Both the position numbers and the translations under genes were made by a program. The notes below the pieces were generated by a model. That model ran no database searches. It was given only the letters and a program-made list of their open reading frames with translations, and was not told where the DNA came from. This document shows, in pieces, positions 36,001 to 47,935 of a DNA stretch of 64,000 bases. How positions within the stretch are numbered: position 1 is the stretch's first letter; each line of letters begins with the position of its first letter. Origin of the DNA: Siphonodentalium dalli (taxonomy: Eukaryota > Mollusca > Scaphopoda > Gadilida > Siphonodentaliidae). Location: assembly GCA_032622095.1 (NCBI GenBank), contig CP136067.1:56151899-56215898 (forward strand), read 5' to 3'.

Positions 36001-36365
36001 GTCTATGGAATGATCTACCACCGGAGGCCAAAAATTGTGCAACCATATCGGACTTCAAATCTGTTCTTAATACTGACCTCGTCGTGAGCCCCCGTTACAT
36101 GGAATTTGCTTACACAAGACGAAGTAAAATTTGTCATTGTCGACTACGACAAGGGTGTAGCAATCTGAACTACAACCTATATCTCAATCATTTGCAAGAC
36201 AATCAATATTGTATTTGTGGCGAAGTTGAAACAGTATCACACTTCTTGCACTATTGTCCAGTCTTTGAAGCCGAGAGAGATATATGTCTCAGCAATCTTA
36301 ATAATTTGGATACAAAAACACTCTTAGAAGGTTCAAAATCATTTCCCTTATCAAAAAAACATTGA
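33060..36365 (+). pseudogene. CR1/Jockey-like non-LTR retrotransposon pol, 5'-truncated and frameshifted
   Basis: This ORF2-type polyprotein relic would encode an endonuclease and reverse transcriptase for target-primed integration. The endonuclease C-terminal half (33060-33490) shows SFLFGTFYRPPNSPVELWDE, IITGDFNCN and RSLLDLFFSN. It shifts frame at a T run near 33430. A linker follows, interrupted by a 491-bp MITE. The reverse transcriptase (34589-35340) shows YRPISLLRCLSNIFEKCIF, motif A YDISKAFDKVWHKGLL, motif B GVPQGLILGPLLF (usual Ser is Leu) and motif C CADDTSLYL with the Asp pair kept. Frame changes also occur near 34545, 35335 and 35455. The C-terminal part (35457-36365) ends with a Cys/His knuckle, CICGEVETVSHFLHYCP. 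The exact clade is uncertain. Confidence 0.88.
33791..34281. mobile_element. TTAA-flanked MITE nested in the retrotransposon
   Basis: The left end is AGGTACGGTTGGCC and the reverse complement of the right end is AGGCACGTGAGGCC. The flanks are TTAA (33787-33790) and TTGA (34282-34285), a TTAA duplication with one change. It is 491 bp and homologous to 21083-21557 in the opposite orientation. Taking out the element and one flank joins the codons for NNTTL on the left with those for NAWAKY on the right in one frame. The insertion therefore followed the retrotransposon's arrival. Confidence 0.85.
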
Positions 36366-36472
36366 GATATTCGCTAATATTCAGAAATATATGGAACTAA
36401 CTGGCAGATATGTGGATTAGTTAAACCTTTCACGAAAGGAGCTGCGCTGGTGCTGCATTAAAGATAATGTGC

Positions 36473-36537
36473 CAGTGCATTATCTTATATATGTGAATCT
36501 CCCATAGGGAGCCTCACATATATAAGAGAATGCACTG
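36473..36537. repeat. Hairpin of the gcattctcttatatat family
   Basis: cagtgcattatcttatatat folds with atatataagagaatgcactg around aatctcccatagggagcc. The ~45 bases to its left (aaaggagctgcgctggtgct, gcattaaagat) match those left of the hairpin at 37960, so these are two copies of one ~120-bp element in the same orientation. Confidence 0.8.
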
Positions 36538-37495
36538 TCTTGCAAGGTCAATGTAAATAATGTTAGTTTGGTTGATGTTGTTTTGGACCAAGTTCAGTTA
36601 CTTACTCTTCTATACAAGACATACTACATTTACCCCGGGCATTCTAATGAATCCCTGAATCTGACATGTCTGAGATTAATCTGTCTTCAAAATAATATAT
36701 CATTTATCGTGATAGAAAAAAAGGTAAAGTGATGATACAGTGTCCATCTGACCTACAAGACATACAAGCAAGATAACCCCCTCCCACGATTCGGGACATA
36801 CAGTCTGTTATAGAAGAGTAACGGTACTGGACTCGGTCCAAAAACAGCATCAATCTGACCGACATCCAAAGCTGTTGTGGACAGAGAAGACTTGGTTGGT
36901 TTAGTAATTGCACATGGGCATGGTAATTCAATAGATAACATCACAGGCTGCAATTGATACATTCAGGTTCCTCTTTGTGATATAATGCTGAACCAGATAT
37001 CAAAAGTACAAACTTTTTGAATGTATCAAGAATTGACAAGTTACTGTTGATCAGTTAGAATGGTTTTTCCTCACAAGAATACACCAACAATGATCGGACT
37101 GCCATACAATTTAGCAATGGTTTTAAACTTCACAAATTTACTGAGTGCATAACAACATTAGGATATGCTGATGGAAAACTTGGTGAAGAATGTCTCGCAT
37201 TCAATTATGTGATTTAATCACTCGTGTCATGTGTATAAATCCCAGAAATATAAATTACTTGTTTATATTGAGAAGGGAGTGCAGCATTATTCGTGTTCTC
37301 TGCCTCATTTTGAACAATGGGAATTCCACATGCTATGCATGATTAACACAATTGATAAACTACATACTGTGGTATATATAGCAACACTAGTAATCAACAG
37401 AAAACTGACTCGCCACTTCCATTTTTCTGGCCACAAGATGTCGAACCAGTCATCGAAAGTGGATTGTATCAATTGCAGCCTCTGAACAGTCAGTT

Positions 37496-37501
37496 TTATT
37501 T
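37496..37501 (-). terminator. AATAAA polyadenylation signal
   Basis: The minus strand reads TGACTTTGAAATAAAACTG. The hexamer lies six bases past the stop codon of the exon model above. That is very close for a 3' UTR, but supports the end of a transcription unit here. Confidence 0.5.
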
Positions 37502-37506
37502 CAAAG

Positions 37507-38957
37507 TCAGCTCATTTTCATATTTTTACGAATTTTGTTAAGTTTGCGGATCTCTCTTGTGTAAATTGCTGAAGTAGTCCAAGATATGCAGTGATATACT
37601 TTAGGATATGATAAATCAGCAGCATAATATGTTCCAATGAGTGCAAGTACACCCCTATATATGTCCGTGGATTGTGAAAGCACCTTTACACCGTCCCCAA
37701 CAACCACAGCTTCTTCCAAATTCCCGTTGGCGATCATTAGCACTAGTTTTGGAGCAGAGCCTTTCTCCGATTCAGTCGCAGCCTCGACTTGTGATGCCAT
37801 AACATCCTTAAAATAACAGTGTGGGTTAGAAAAATTCATAGACCTGCATCAATACAAGTCACATGCCCCAATGTGCTTTAACGGACTTCGTACCTCTTTA
37901 ATCCTTTCATGACAGGAGCTCCGCTGGTGCAGCATTAAAGATCCTATGCAACTGCGCATGCATTCTCTTATATATGAGAGTCTCCCATGCATGGGGAGCC
38001 TCGCATATATAAGAGAATGCTCAGGCTGACAAGGTGAAGGGAAATATTGATAGGCCAATGTCTCCTATATGTGTCTCCCTATGGGAGACTTGGGAATACT
38101 TTGGCACAGGGTTTTAGCAAAATGACATTAATTTCTACTTCAGCTTAAACGAAGAGATCATACTCCATTGGTAAAAAACATAGGAATTTTGTTGTGTTCT
38201 GACATAATAATATTAAACAAACAATGCTTGGAATATATATTTTTGTTAATACTTGTTCCTCAATAATGAAGTTCACAGTATAGGGGTGGTCTAAGCTTGA
38301 GACTATAATATTTGTGAGCAAATATCGCAATAGACATTGACCCATGGAGAAATTCCATAATTGTAAGTGGTGCAAATCAAAAATCGCTCACAAAGTCACT
38401 TTTAGGTTTGATATTTGGAAAATTTGTTTCATCGCTATAATAATTCAGTTACCCCATCTGAACAAATGAATCTGAAATGTCATATATATCAGTTATTACC
38501 TCCTTCACACATATCACATATTTTGACTTCAGGCCCTTCCTTCGGTTATAGCTGGTCTCCTTCTCCAGGAAATAGCACACCTTCAGAAATACTTCTGTCT
38601 CCGTACCCTGCATAGAAATTAATAAGTTAGTGAACTGAGATGTTGAGGTCTTCAACGTTGTTTTTCACGATTCAATTATATTCTGAAAAGTGCCCAATAT
38701 TTTCAATTTCACCAATATGCATGAACATGTAATTTCTTATGTGGTTTCTGAAATGAATATTGATGTAGGCATTGTGAAACACATAGACTTGAGAAACCCC
38801 TGGCCGCCATCGGTTCATGTCTTTTATGGCAAAATGCATTAATAATTACAGACACACAGTTGAGTGTATTGGTGGCAATGAGTAAGTACATAGACTTGAT
38901 TTGACATATGATATCATAGACCAAGTCTTCTCCATCCACAACAACGCGAAATATCGG
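37507..38957 (-). CDS. Unrecognised protein, last three exons (model)
   Basis: I propose exons 38850-38957, 38500-38607 and 37507-37806, the first two each exactly 108 bp. All junctions are phase 0. Acceptors are aaacccag/CCG, tttctatgcag/GGT and ctgttattttaag/GAT; donors are TCT/gtaatt and GAG/gtaata. Exon 1 encodes PIFRVVVDGEDLVYDIICQ. Exon 2 encodes GTETEVFLKVCYFLEK. Exon 3 encodes SAPKLVLMIANGNLEEAVVV, then GVLALIGTYYAADLSYPKVY and a basic tail before TGA. AATAAA follows the stop within ~10 bases. I do not recognise the family. A hairpin MITE sits in the second intron. Upstream exons were not found. It lies inside the candidate 22-kb element, so it may be a captured gene piece or a host gene. 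Confidence 0.5.
37960..38020. repeat. Hairpin of the gcattctcttatatat family, intronic
   Basis: gcattctcttatatatgaga folds with gcatatataagagaatgc around cccatgcatgggg. The flanking gctccgctggtgcagcatta and aaagat pair it with the copy at 36473. It lies within the second intron of the minus-strand exon model. Nearby, 38064-38092 has a smaller stem (gtctccctatgggagac). Confidence 0.8.
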
Positions 38958-41123
38958 CTGGGTTTATGCTGTTGGACAGAGTCCCGCTCTGTTAGAGGGT
39001 AGCCTTTCCCCATGCATGATGATACCAGAGGTCCATTCCATGTCAAAGCAATGATATGTATAAGTAAACAAGGCCTTGTTTTCCAGAGAAATTCTCATTG
39101 TCACGCTATCAGTTATTACATGTACGCGATTTAAATAATATATTAAACAATCGCATCATCACTTTATCCTTTTTATTTAATGTCAGATAAGTAATCACAT
39201 TCAGGGTTTTTCAATGAAAGTATTTTGTAGCAGAGTAACGAGACTCTGTTCAAAACCATATATCCCAAAAGCTGTTGTGGACAGAGAAGATTTGGTCTAA
39301 TGATATCAGTGACAGCTCTTGTTATGTATATGCTAATATTACTTAGCAAATGAGTGATTTTCATGATTGCAACACACATAGTCCAGTTATTCACATAGTG
39401 ATTTCAATTGTTTTACAAATCAAGCTCTATCATATACAGATCAGGGGGATGTCAATGTTCATTTAATATTCCTACATTTGACCAATAACTTTGATTATTT
39501 GATGATTAGGCCAAATAAAAAATGTTTGTGTTTGGGGTCTCCTTACCTACCCTACATCTGTATCTTAAAGGTGACTACCCTAAACTGTTTATTGGGCCTC
39601 CAGTAAATTTACATCACCTCTATGTCCAGATATTGGGCTTTTGTCAAATAAAATTACAAAATTAATATATTTTGACCACTGTTAATAACTGCACTGTGAA
39701 TGTGTGTGAAGGAGAATGACTCAATTATATAGCTATTCCTAACAATATATAAGAAGAATGTGTCAGAAAAAGTACCAAACACGTAGGTGGGGGTGGGTGC
39801 ATGTCCAAAAGCAGTTTTTTCCGCAAGATAAAACAAAGTTTTAAAGACTTTAAAGACATATTATGGACTTGTTCGAGATTGTGAAACTGATAAATTAGGT
39901 GTTATGCCAACCTGGGGAATGTAGCATTCTACTAACATCGGCGATAATTTCAAGGAAATTGACAATACCACTACATAGAAACATCGTTTGATCTATGCTC
40001 AATTGAAAATATTTACATCTCGATTCATAACGCAACTATTGGCTATAAACTAAAACAAATGATTTCGATATCGACATCGAGTCATTACATTTAATTAATA
40101 CATAAGAATGGCAGTATCAGTATGTGTTGTCAATTTGGATTAATATTAATTAAAAATAACAACTTTTTCCACTTCTATTTGATCACCCTACCGGAGTGTT
40201 TCACATCACTTTAATAGCCAAATCATTATAAAATTTGACCAAAAAAAATTTGAATTAAAACAATACATGATAGGTGCCAAGAGATGTCACAATGAAAAAA
40301 TCGCATACGTGTCTGGAACTACATGTGTATTTTTTTACTCATCCCCTGACTTATAAATTATACATAGCAATTAAGTTAGAAATTAAAGAACACTAACTCT
40401 CCGATGAAAAGAAATGCACTGATAACATATACAATAAAGTCCAAGATAACAATGAAGTGTTTCTGTAATAAACTGAATTGAGTAGATATGAGTTACGGTC
40501 ACATCTATAATCAGAAGATATGTCCAATCAAATATGTTTCTGGTAAAGCCATAACATTGGCAATGTCTGTTGAGAAAACATCTAAATGCATGAGGTAATT
40601 TTACCCCTGTTGTAAATAGTGCCAAAGCTTGTCAATTGAATTACAAATGACACTTTGACCAGCTGTACAGGTTATTGCAGGAAATTCAATGCATATGACA
40701 CTGACCCTGAAACTTCATTAGAAGATACTTTGAAAAGTAGCAAATGATTAGCAATTTATATTCCATTAGGACCATTAAATTTATGGTATAACTTTCCACC
40801 AATTTGAATGTTTTCCAACCATTTGTTTACATAATTTCATTGGTTGTCTCAATATAAGGTGCTAAGCAGAATGAGGTCAACACTCAACAGAGGGTGAATT
40901 TGGTGATGCTAGCCCGCAGACTAAATTAACCACTGGACACCTCATTATGCATATGTCCAACACTATATTCTGACAGTCCTGTTCAAATAATATAATAATT
41001 TTGCCTTTAAATCATATTTCTGAACACCATCACTTCCACAAATTACAAAACCAACTGTGTTGAAAAGGTGTTAAATTGGTTACTAATTATATTTTACATA
41101 ATGTGACAGCAATCATTTTATTT

Positions 41124-41385
41124 TATCATCACGCGATATGAGGTTAAGTACCCAGCTTAATATTTCATGCGGTTGAGTACCTCGCTTAACAAATCAGTGC
41201 GGTTGAGTACATCGCTTTAAGAAATCTCACAGCTAAAGGAGATTCCGATATAGTCTGCTAAATTGCTTTTAATTGTTATTTCCCTTTGTATCATCTGTTA
41301 TCCCAGTCCGAGATTTTCATTAAGCGAGGTAGTCGACCACATGACATATTAAGCTGGTTACTCAACCGCATGTGGTGTGATGATA
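41124..41385. mobile_element. 262-bp MITE with repeated internal motif
   Basis: The ends are TATCATCAC and GTGATGATA. Inside each end, gcggttgagta and cccagcttaatat recur: gcggttgagtac(ca)tcgctt occurs twice on the left, and the complement occurs on the right as ttaagcgaggta and tactcaaccgca. The element is an imperfect foldback made of repeated 20-25 bp blocks. The target duplication is unclear. Confidence 0.7.
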
Positions 41386-43565
41386 GTGACCCCTTCAGCT
41401 AGTGAAATATTGATTTATATATGTTAAGACTTATAAGTGACACATCTAAATACATTGTGAGAGCTAAAATTGGATGAGAAATGAAAATGCATGTTAGTCG
41501 AGCCTACAAACTATCTTCCTACCAAATACATGTATTAATACATACATAGAAATTTGATCATGTGAACATAAGGCCAAACTTTGTTATTTTTCTGCTTTAC
41601 GGAATTTTTTAACCTTGTTTTGGTAGGGTCGGTCGGAAAAAAAAATAAAAATGTTTGAATCATTTTTTGTTGTTGACATTCGCTAAGGTGGTAATTGTGT
41701 CTTCATAATTCTGTGAGTCACTTACAGAGAAAGTGATTCGTATGTATATCACAAAATTCTAATCCAGTACTTTTATTTGAAACCTAGCTCAGATTATTGA
41801 ATATTGAAAAAATCCACAAAGAGTTTGTTTAACATTTTATTTTCTAAAACAAAAATAGACTCCCGCATTCAGTTACATGTATAATGTATACATTGAAAAA
41901 GTCCATTATTCATCTGGAGGGATGTCATGGAAAAATAAGTAGCCGACAGATAATACATGTGCAGAAGGATTCCTATTAATTGGTGGGAAATGTTCAGATA
42001 ATAAGTTTAAAAAAATGTCTATGGCCGTTTGTTGAACTTAATATCTTAACATTTCCTAAGGGATCTACTTGTCTGTTTTTATTTCCTTGTCGGGTCACAG
42101 AGAACTTGGTCGGCGCATCCATAAAGCAGTAAAATAAAAAGGCTTTGGCCTAAGTTTGGTTATGACACTCAAGTGCATTTTCTCAGTGAGGAATCTTGAT
42201 GCTCATATAAGACATAAATTTGAAACCAGGTGGTGGAAAAGGTGTCAAATTGGTGGTTATCCAATTCCTTCTCAGCATGTAAGTTTCCCTGAGGGTCCTG
42301 GGTAGCCACCATGAAACTTTATCAAGAAATAAGACACCAGACAAGTGGTTTTAGAATTGCAATAAATTAGTTACCTGTGGTGTGTTGTAGTGCCGGTAAC
42401 CGGTAACTGTATAGCTCTCAAACCCCCACATACGTGTAAAAGTTGATGGTAGAAATGCATACTTTTATCAGATCTGGAATAAGATATGATTAAACCAGTA
42501 TTGACTTTTAAAATCTTTTTACCTATGAAAATATATCATGTAATTTCTGAAGATGGGCATGTTTAAAACAGCAAAACCTGCAATGTTCTCTCAAGTTTCC
42601 ATGTCTATTAAAAATATATTAAACTGTATTTTAGCTTTAAAAAAAAAATGAACTCGATCTCCATTTATAATTTAGGTGATTCTGATATATCATGTGGTAA
42701 ATCATGTGAGAACACAATTTATCATATCATGATAAGTATGGTAATGTTGATCATGTATTGATATATGTATGGTATTGTGACCATTATTACTGACCAAGTG
42801 TATCGTTACAGCCCTACTAGTACATGATAAATCCTTGAAAATTCTGGTTATGTTCATGAGTCAGTGGAGTAACTTGACAGTGGAAAGCAAGGATTTGTGA
42901 TGGCAAATCAAACTGCCCCCAAGTTTAAAGTGATATTGTCTCACAAAATTGTCAGTTTATACAGTACATATTCCAGGGCGACTTGTCTGAGGTGTGAAAC
43001 TTAATTAGTTTCATCCAATTAGAGTGATTGGTATAATAACCTTGTTAATTAAGGTGCCAACTTAAAACCTTGTCAGGTATATTGTGTTTATACAAAATTT
43101 TGCCGTAAACACTGCCAGAGCTAAGGCATTTAATTGTGCTTGTACAACATTGTGCCATAAAACCACTGTCTCATCAAGGAAGTTACTGTATTCCGGCACA
43201 CAATATGACACCTGAATTAAATTGAATTGATAATGAACATCAGAATAATTTAATATAATTTGTTATAAATACAAATAAAAAACCCATAAAAAAAGAACTA
43301 TCATAATGTTTGGTCATCCACCTGAGACAAGTCGACCTGGAAACGTATGACAAGTCGACCCGAAGTCGGCCCAAAATTGCCGTTTGGCCGAGGTGTATCT
43401 GGCGGCATTCTGGCCCGAGTCGTCACAGATCCAATCGGCCGGGCTATTATACTAGTCTATAGATTCATAGATTGATTGGTGCCATGGTGGTTCACACCAC
43501 ATAAACTCTGATCATATCTCCCCTGGCCTCTTATATATAATGTACGATAATTATAGTATACATGT

Positions 43566-43692
43566 AGTGTGTTTTGAGATGGACGATATCTCAATGAGTT
43601 GAAAGTGCCTTAGTGTAATATTTCGTGATGCTCTGCCGAGCGAAATATTCAAATTTCAATGAGCTGAGATATCACCCATCTCAAAACACACT
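43566..43692. repeat. 127-bp hairpin MITE
   Basis: agtgtgttttgagatggacg through atatctcaatgag is matched by the complement at the other end (ctgagatatcacccatctca, aaacacact). The loop of ~55 bases holds a smaller stem, atatttcg(tgatgctctgccgag)cgaaatat. A related end lies at 7268-7318. Confidence 0.75.
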
Positions 43693-44631
43693 AGGCTATT
43701 GTTGTATAAATTTATCTTATGCCGACTTTTTTATTTATTTCTGGATTTTAGGCTGACATTTTTGGGGTTTTTTTCTGAGTGAAACTACGTTTTCGCAATT
43801 TATTTACAAAAATGGTAATTGCGCATATATACATGTGATGAGCCAGGAATAGCAGTTATTGCGTAATAACTTACCGTTATTAAGTTTCAGTTGAAGAATT
43901 TAGTTCACGCCAAATTCTATTGACTTGGAAATCAGTTCTATAGGTTATACAAGATATTTTTTTGTCATATCAACATTTAAACACAGGAATTTGTTCTACT
44001 ATAATGTCTATAAATATACAACCATTTCAACTAATTATAATTTTGTTTACTTCCTGTAACCTACTTTCGATGTGACTAGATAATGCATGTGTTATATATT
44101 AAGTATAATCAATGTATAATAATAACCGGTATACATGTAAGACAATAATATATAAGGCTTACAGTAAATAACAGGCCGGGGGAGATATTATTCAAGTTTC
44201 CAGTGCAAATTTTATTCCTGTTAAAGTATTTTATCTGATATTTCAGATTGTGTTTACTCATTCATGTTCCTTTGTTATTTTACTCTATTAATGTATGTTG
44301 AATAAATAATTGAAGTGAATTGAATTGTTTCTGTGGTTCACCAGCTATTTACAATCACATATACCTGGTGAAGTCTGACTCTAAGTACAGTTACTGGACA
44401 TTAACAGGTCTGGCAAATGTGAGAATACGGCTACAATATCTGTAAGAAGAATAGATGCCTCGTTGGATTCACATCTAAAAATAGAATCTTTGGGGTCTAA
44501 AATTGGTTGTGGGTGTCTCGTTACCTTCACATCTAAAAATAGAATCTTTGGGTCTAAAAATTGTTTGAGGGTAAAATTGTTTGAGGGTAAAATTGGTTGT
44601 ACTAAAATATTCCCAAAATATCAAAACCCAA

Positions 44632-44905
44632 AAAAAAAATTTCAAAACCCAAAACTTCCAAAATTTCAAAAACTTCCAAAATTTCAAAAACTTTCAAATA
44701 TTTCAAAAATTTCAAAAACTTCCAAAATTTCCAGAATTTCCAAAACTTCCAAAATTTCAAAAACTTCCAAAATTTCCAAAACTTACAAAATTTCCAAAAC
44801 TCCAAAAATTTCAAAAACTTCCAAAATTTCCAAAATTTCCAAAACTTCCAAAATTTCAAAAACTCCAAAAATTTCCAAAACTTCCAAAATTTCCAAACCC
44901 AGAAT
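44632..44905. repeat. cttccaaaatttc minisatellite, left arm
   Basis: Degenerate 9-18 bp units of the type ttccaaaatttcaaaaac. The strand is almost free of G over ~270 bases, so the complement is extremely T+G rich. Frames are open on both strands (about 108-153 codons plus, 143 minus) as a by-product of the simple sequence. Confidence 0.9.
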
Positions 44906-45455
44906 GAACTGTCATATTGAATGAATGATGATTTAATCTCAGCCATTTTTACATGGAACATGAGCGATGTACACGCAATCACACACGCCACATTGGTGGT
45001 AACAATGTGTCTTTCACACCTTTGCTTTACCAAATGAATTCTATTATTTCCCCGGTCACAGCTATATGGTATTCAGAAAACATATCGATTTGAGCAGAAA
45101 TAGTTGTTTAACGGGTTAGTATCAATTAAGGTTGATAAACTGTGTCATTCACACGATAATTAGTTATCCAAAACATGCATACATATTACGTCAGATCGTG
45201 AGACACTCAATTATAGAAATTGCTTTGATGACATTGTTATAACAACATTACGTAATAACCCCTTATCACTCCAGTCACACTTACGATCATATACCGAAAC
45301 TACAGGTAGCACCGATGATGTAACATTATATCACTGCTATTGTACCAATGAGAGGTTCAGACATGTTCGATGACTTATCGCCCCACATTCATACTTACGC
45401 TTTGGACATTTTATCAGTTTATCACGTGATCACTAAATGTGGCAATCAGGTATCC

Positions 45456-47290
45456 ATCGATGTATTGTTAACATTCATTCATAATGAGTGCCCCCTTTAG
45501 AGTGTCTTGTGTTCCTTTAAGATTCAACCACCAATATTACATCACGTCCCTTGTTTCGTGTCACTTTAACTCCTTGAGTGGATTGTCCTCCTTTAATGAT
45601 TTCATAGCGTGTGTACATGCAAGACAGTATAGCACTATGATTATGTCTGTAGCGGTTGTTGGTAAGATGTGAAATATAAATTTTAAGGTTCAATTCATTC
45701 GTGTAGTAATTTCGTATATGTTCAACGCTCTTCATTCGTGTGCTTGTATTGTTAACATTCATTCATAATGAATGTCCCTTTAGAGTGTCTTGTAATTTTG
45801 TATATGTTCAACGCTCTTCATTCGTGTGCTTGTATTGTTAACATTAATTCATAATGAATGTCCCTTTAGAGTGTCTTGTGTTCCTTTAAGATTCAAACAC
45901 CAATATTACATCACGTCCCTTGTTTCGTGTCGCATTAACTCCTTGAGTGTATTGCCCCTTCGAATGATGTCATAGCGTGTGTACATGTAAGATAGTATAA
46001 CACTATGACTATGTCTGTATCTGTTGTTGGTAAGATGTGAAATATAAATTTCAGTTCATTCGTGTAGTAATTTCGTATATGTTCAACGCTCTTCATTCGT
46101 GTGCTTGTATTGTTAACATTCATTCATAATGAATGTCCCTTTAGAGTGTCTTGTAATTTTGTATATGTTCAACGCTCTTCATTCGTGTGCTTGTATTGTT
46201 AACATTCATTCATAATGAATGTCCCTTTAGAGTGTCTTGTGTTCCTTTAAGATTCAAACACCAATATTACATCACGTCCCTTGTTTCGTGTCACATTAAC
46301 TCCTTGAGTGTATTGCCCCTTCGAATGATGTCATAGCGTGTGTACATGTAAGATAGTATAACACTATGACTATGTCTGTATCTGTTGTTGGTAAGATGTG
46401 AAATATAAATTTCAGTTCATTCGTGTAGTAATTTCGTATATGTTCAACGCTCTTCATTCGTGTGCTTGTATTGTTAACATTCATTCATAATGAATGTCCC
46501 TTTAGAGTGTCTTGTAATTTTGTATATGTTCAACGCTCTTCATTCGTGTGCTTGTATTGTTAACATTCATTCATAATGAATGTCCCTTTAGAGTGTCTTG
46601 TGTTCCTTTAAGATTCAAACACCAATATTACATCACGTCCCTTGTTTCGTGTCACATTAACTCCTTGAGTGTATTGCCCCTTCGAATGATGTCATAGCGT
46701 GTGTACATGTAAGATAGTATAACACTATGACTATGTCTGTATCTGTTGTTGGTAAGATGTGAAATATAAATTTCAGTTCATTCGTGTAGTAATTTCGTAT
46801 ATGTTCAACGCTCTCCATTCGTGTGCTTGTATTGTTAACATTCATTCATAATGAATGTCCCTTTAGAGTGTCTTGTAATTTTGTATATGTTCAACGCTCT
46901 TCATTCGTGTGCTTGTATTGTTAACATTCATTCATAATGAATGTCCCTTTAGAGTGTCTTGTGTTCCTTTAAGATTCAAACACCAATATTACATCACGTC
47001 CCTTGTTTCGTGTCACATTAACTCCTTGAGTGTATTGCCCCCTTCGAATGATGTCATAGCGTGTGTACATGTAAGATAGTATAACACTATGCCTATGTCT
47101 GTATCTGTTGTCACACCGTGAGTGGATTGTCCGCCTTTAATGATGTCATAGCGTGTGTACATGCAAGACAGTATAACCCTATGATAATGCCTGTAGCTGT
47201 TTTTGGTAAGATGTGAAATATAAATTTCAAGGTTCAATTCATTCGTGTAGTAATTTTGTATATGTTCAACGCTCTTCATTCGTAAGAGTA
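45456..47290. repeat. 361-bp satellite, ~4-5 units
   Basis: Three near-identical full units recur with a 361-bp period: cgaatgatgtcatagcgtgt lies near 45961, 46322, 46683 and, after a 1-base gain, 47045. Each unit contains a partial internal duplication of about 85 bases (gttaacattcattcataatg, aatgtccctttagagtgtct). The edge units at 45460-45780 and 47100-47285 are diverged or shortened. A partial unit lies at 49025-49310 beyond the GCTCATTT array. Confidence 0.92.
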
Positions 47291-47935
47291 ATTACCAACT
47301 GGAAGTTGTACTATTTTTGATAAACATCGGATTTGCTCATCAGACGATAAGCTGACAATATTTACGTATGGTCTAATTAGATTCATGCATAAATGTAAGG
47401 TAATTTTTGTTATGGTCAAGTTTTTTGTTAAGACCATGTCTTAACATAGATCGATAAATAAGTTAAAGGTCATTATATTCCACAGTCAAATCTATTGATG
47501 ATCGAATTTGATAACTATTTTATTGGAACAACTAAGAGTATTATTTACGTGAGATCAATGAGTCCAATTATTATAAATAATAAATTGCAGGCATCGGTGG
47601 ATACCCGATTGCCACATTTAGTGATCACGTGATAAACTGATAAAATGTCCAAGTGACGTACTATAATGAGCAAAAAAAAAATGAGTTGACCTTCGGCTTC
47701 GTCCCGATTGGGTACTGAGATGACACCGGGGATAAATTGACCAATGACTGCTATTGTATCCTTTTGACAGATATGCGTGCGCAGACTCGTTTGATGTTCG
47801 CTATCGCATTACTATGTTTTAATAGCCGAGCCTTCACTTCTCGTCTGACTCTCTTACCGGCAAGACCTGTCTACACAGTACTTCTCCGACAGACTATTCA
47901 TCCACTGGTAGGCCTGCATACAGGTATGCCCCATT
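47291..47935. repeat. Inner-arm fragment and unique spacer
   Basis: 47445-47655 (gatcgataaataagttaaag to cgtgataaactgataaaatg) duplicates 49310-49505 in the same orientation. 47665-47935 is unique and begins atgagcaaaaaaaaaatgag, a complement of the array motif that follows. A 95-codon frame at 47737-48024 runs into the array and has no recognisable domain. Confidence 0.7.

Larger units (their letters stand above)
36366..37506. other. Intergenic DNA, hairpin and exon-like echo
   Basis: It contains the hairpin at 36473-36537 (listed) and, near 36880, gctgttgtggacagagaaga on the plus strand. That string resembles exon 1 of the minus-strand gene below in the opposite orientation. A short inverted match, gctgcaattgatac, occurs at 36948-36961 and in complement at 37467-37480. 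No gene is recognised. Confidence 0.45.
38958..44383. other. Unannotated DNA with two MITEs
   Basis: This stretch may hold upstream introns and exons of the minus-strand gene, but I could not find a convincing exon. A string resembling exon 1 (gctgttgtggacagagaaga) occurs on the plus strand near 39270. MITEs at 41124-41385 and 43566-43692 are listed. Around 43340-43440 there is a GC-richer patch (gacaagtcgacc repeated) of unknown nature. Confidence 0.45.

Noticed and set aside
36704-36962. Minus-strand frames containing SLLCPQQLW read as exons
   Set aside because: The similar string at 39260-39300 and the better coding match of the plus strand to exon 1 suggest these are antisense shadows of a duplicated exon piece.
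44463-45033. Lys/Ser- or Trp/Lys-rich frames in the minisatellites (also 49878-50449)
   Set aside because: Simple repeats of ttccaaaa and its complement give these in both directions; the same is seen in the inverted arm.
45935-46845. Three identical 62-codon minus frames at 361-bp spacing
   Set aside because: They are the same piece of a satellite unit repeated, with no motif.
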